NCBI GenBank assembly: GCA_947426865.1
Contig: CANEFS010000006.1
Location: 1-49,173 of the forward strand
Source of the DNA: an uncultured Coriobacteriaceae bacterium
GTDB lineage: Bacteria > Actinomycetota > Coriobacteriia > Coriobacteriales > Atopobiaceae
Direction of reading: 5' to 3'
Length of the DNA stretch: 49,173 nt
Positions 48,732 through 49,173 of the stretch are shown one piece after another. The notes beneath the pieces are model-generated. The model searched no databases, was not told where the DNA came from, and saw only the letters and a list, made by a program, of their open reading frames with translations. Within the stretch, counting starts at the first letter, position 1. Every line of letters begins with the position of its first letter. Made by a program: the position numbers and the translations under genes.

Positions 48732-48756
48732 AAGAGTTCGAGAGAAAGGATTTGAA

Positions 48757-49035
48757 ATGGAAGAGAAAAAAGTTCGTTCTTTAGAGCTCTTTTATGACCC
48801 CGAATGCACGCATTGCCAGGCCGTGATTAAGTGGATTGAAAACCACGGAATTGAAAATATTGTCTATCACGACTTGTCCACAGAGCCCGCAGAAGGCGAG
48901 CGCCTTGTTGAGATTGGCGGTCAATATGCCTATCCCTGCCTCGTTGAAAATGGGCTTGCTATTTATGGCGATGAGGAAATTATCAAATTCCTCACAGCGT
49001 TGAAGGGTGAGAAAGAGCAGGATATCGCTCGGTAA
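48757..49035 (+). CDS. Glutaredoxin-like thioredoxin-fold protein
   Basis: A 92-residue redox protein. A beta strand (SLELFYDPE), the CxxC motif CTHC at about residues 17-20 at the start of a helix, a second strand (NIVYHDLST), the cis-proline region QYAYPCLVENG and a final helix make a glutaredoxin/thioredoxin fold. The electron partner is unknown. The unusual CTHC active site and the acidic surface set it apart from classical Grx (CPYC). AGAAAGGA lies 7 nt before the ATG. It has its own promoter and a strong terminator, so it is monocistronic. Confidence 0.85.
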   Translation: MEEKKVRSLELFYDPECTHCQAVIKWIENHGIENIVYHDLSTEPAEGERLVEIGGQYAYPCLVENGLAIYGDEEIIKFLTALKGEKEQDIAR

Positions 49036-49069
49036 TTTCGTTTATTTGCGAACGAAGTTCGAACGCAGA

Positions 49070-49117
49070 AAAGCTGGCTAACCGTCGCGTGATGGTTAGT
49101 CAGCTTTGTATTGTTTT
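49070..49117 (+). terminator. Rho-independent terminator after the glutaredoxin-like gene
   Basis: Fourteen-nucleotide arms (AAAGCTGGCTAACC at 49070-49083 and GGTTAGTCAGCTTT at 49094-49107) pair with one G-T wobble, followed by GTATTGTTTTT. The remaining 56 bases of the window show no gene. Confidence 0.85.
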
Positions 49118-49173
49118 TGGGGTTATAGGACAAAAAGTGTGTCTAGGGTTAATAGATTTCATCGGGATATCTA

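Overview
The window reads as a chromosomal segment of an anaerobic or microaerophilic actinobacterium, most plausibly class Coriobacteriia (an Atopobium/Cryptobacterium-like lineage). This placement is inferred from gene content. The evidence is a four-subunit pyruvate:ferredoxin oxidoreductase plus rubrerythrin (anaerobe), an actinobacterial pknB-type cell-wall kinase locus, tRNA genes that all encode CCA, mid-range GC, and a purine pathway using a split PurH plus an archaeal-type PurO. I see no insertion sequence, prophage, CRISPR array or rRNA.

Layout. (1) 185-4077, minus strand: rubrerythrin and the operon porC-porD-porA-porB, which interconverts pyruvate and acetyl-CoA with ferredoxin. 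(2) 4332-16400, minus strand: an almost complete de novo purine cluster, in transcription order purE-purC-purF-purM-purN-purO-purH-purD-purL. purB, purA and purK are not here. PurF lacks its N-terminal nucleophilic cysteine. (3) 16593-20690: a short-chain dehydrogenase, an unknown 270-residue protein, tRNA-Asp, an orphan antitoxin, a membrane-protein gene interrupted by an in-frame stop, and a decayed ABC permease. (4) 20758-24823, minus strand: recR, ybaB, dnaX, a DedA membrane protein and the SRP RNA. (5) 24901-28101: a membrane protein, tRNA-Ser, tRNA-Arg, serS, a small membrane protein and tRNA-Leu. (6) 28163-37919, plus strand: a cell-wall and phosphosignalling operon. It holds a polytopic membrane kinase, two FHA proteins, a PP2C phosphatase, a single-chain RodA/FtsW-penicillin-binding-protein fusion, and a PASTA kinase whose 3' end runs into an antisense tRNA-Arg. 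(7) 38005-46100: a membrane protein, a two-component system whose kinase appears to start at AUU, a Tat lipoprotein, a membrane protein, transaldolase-like FSA, tRNA-Lys, an M29 aminopeptidase, an unknown protein and tRNA-Gly. (8) 46288-49173: a thioester/SpaA-type LPXTG surface protein and a glutaredoxin-like protein behind a palindromic promoter.

Two genome-scale signals are not explained by the genes. First, many intergenic gaps contain degenerate short tandem arrays (7, 9, 15, 17-18, 20 and 27 bp periods), often starting at a stop codon or lying just upstream of a start codon. Second, the octamer TTTCTCGG/CCGAGAAA occurs about 30 times by eye, in both orientations, inside genes in several frames and in gaps, where about 1.5 are expected by chance. 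Start codons were chosen from visible Shine-Dalgarno sites. All family names rest on motifs read by eye, without database searches.
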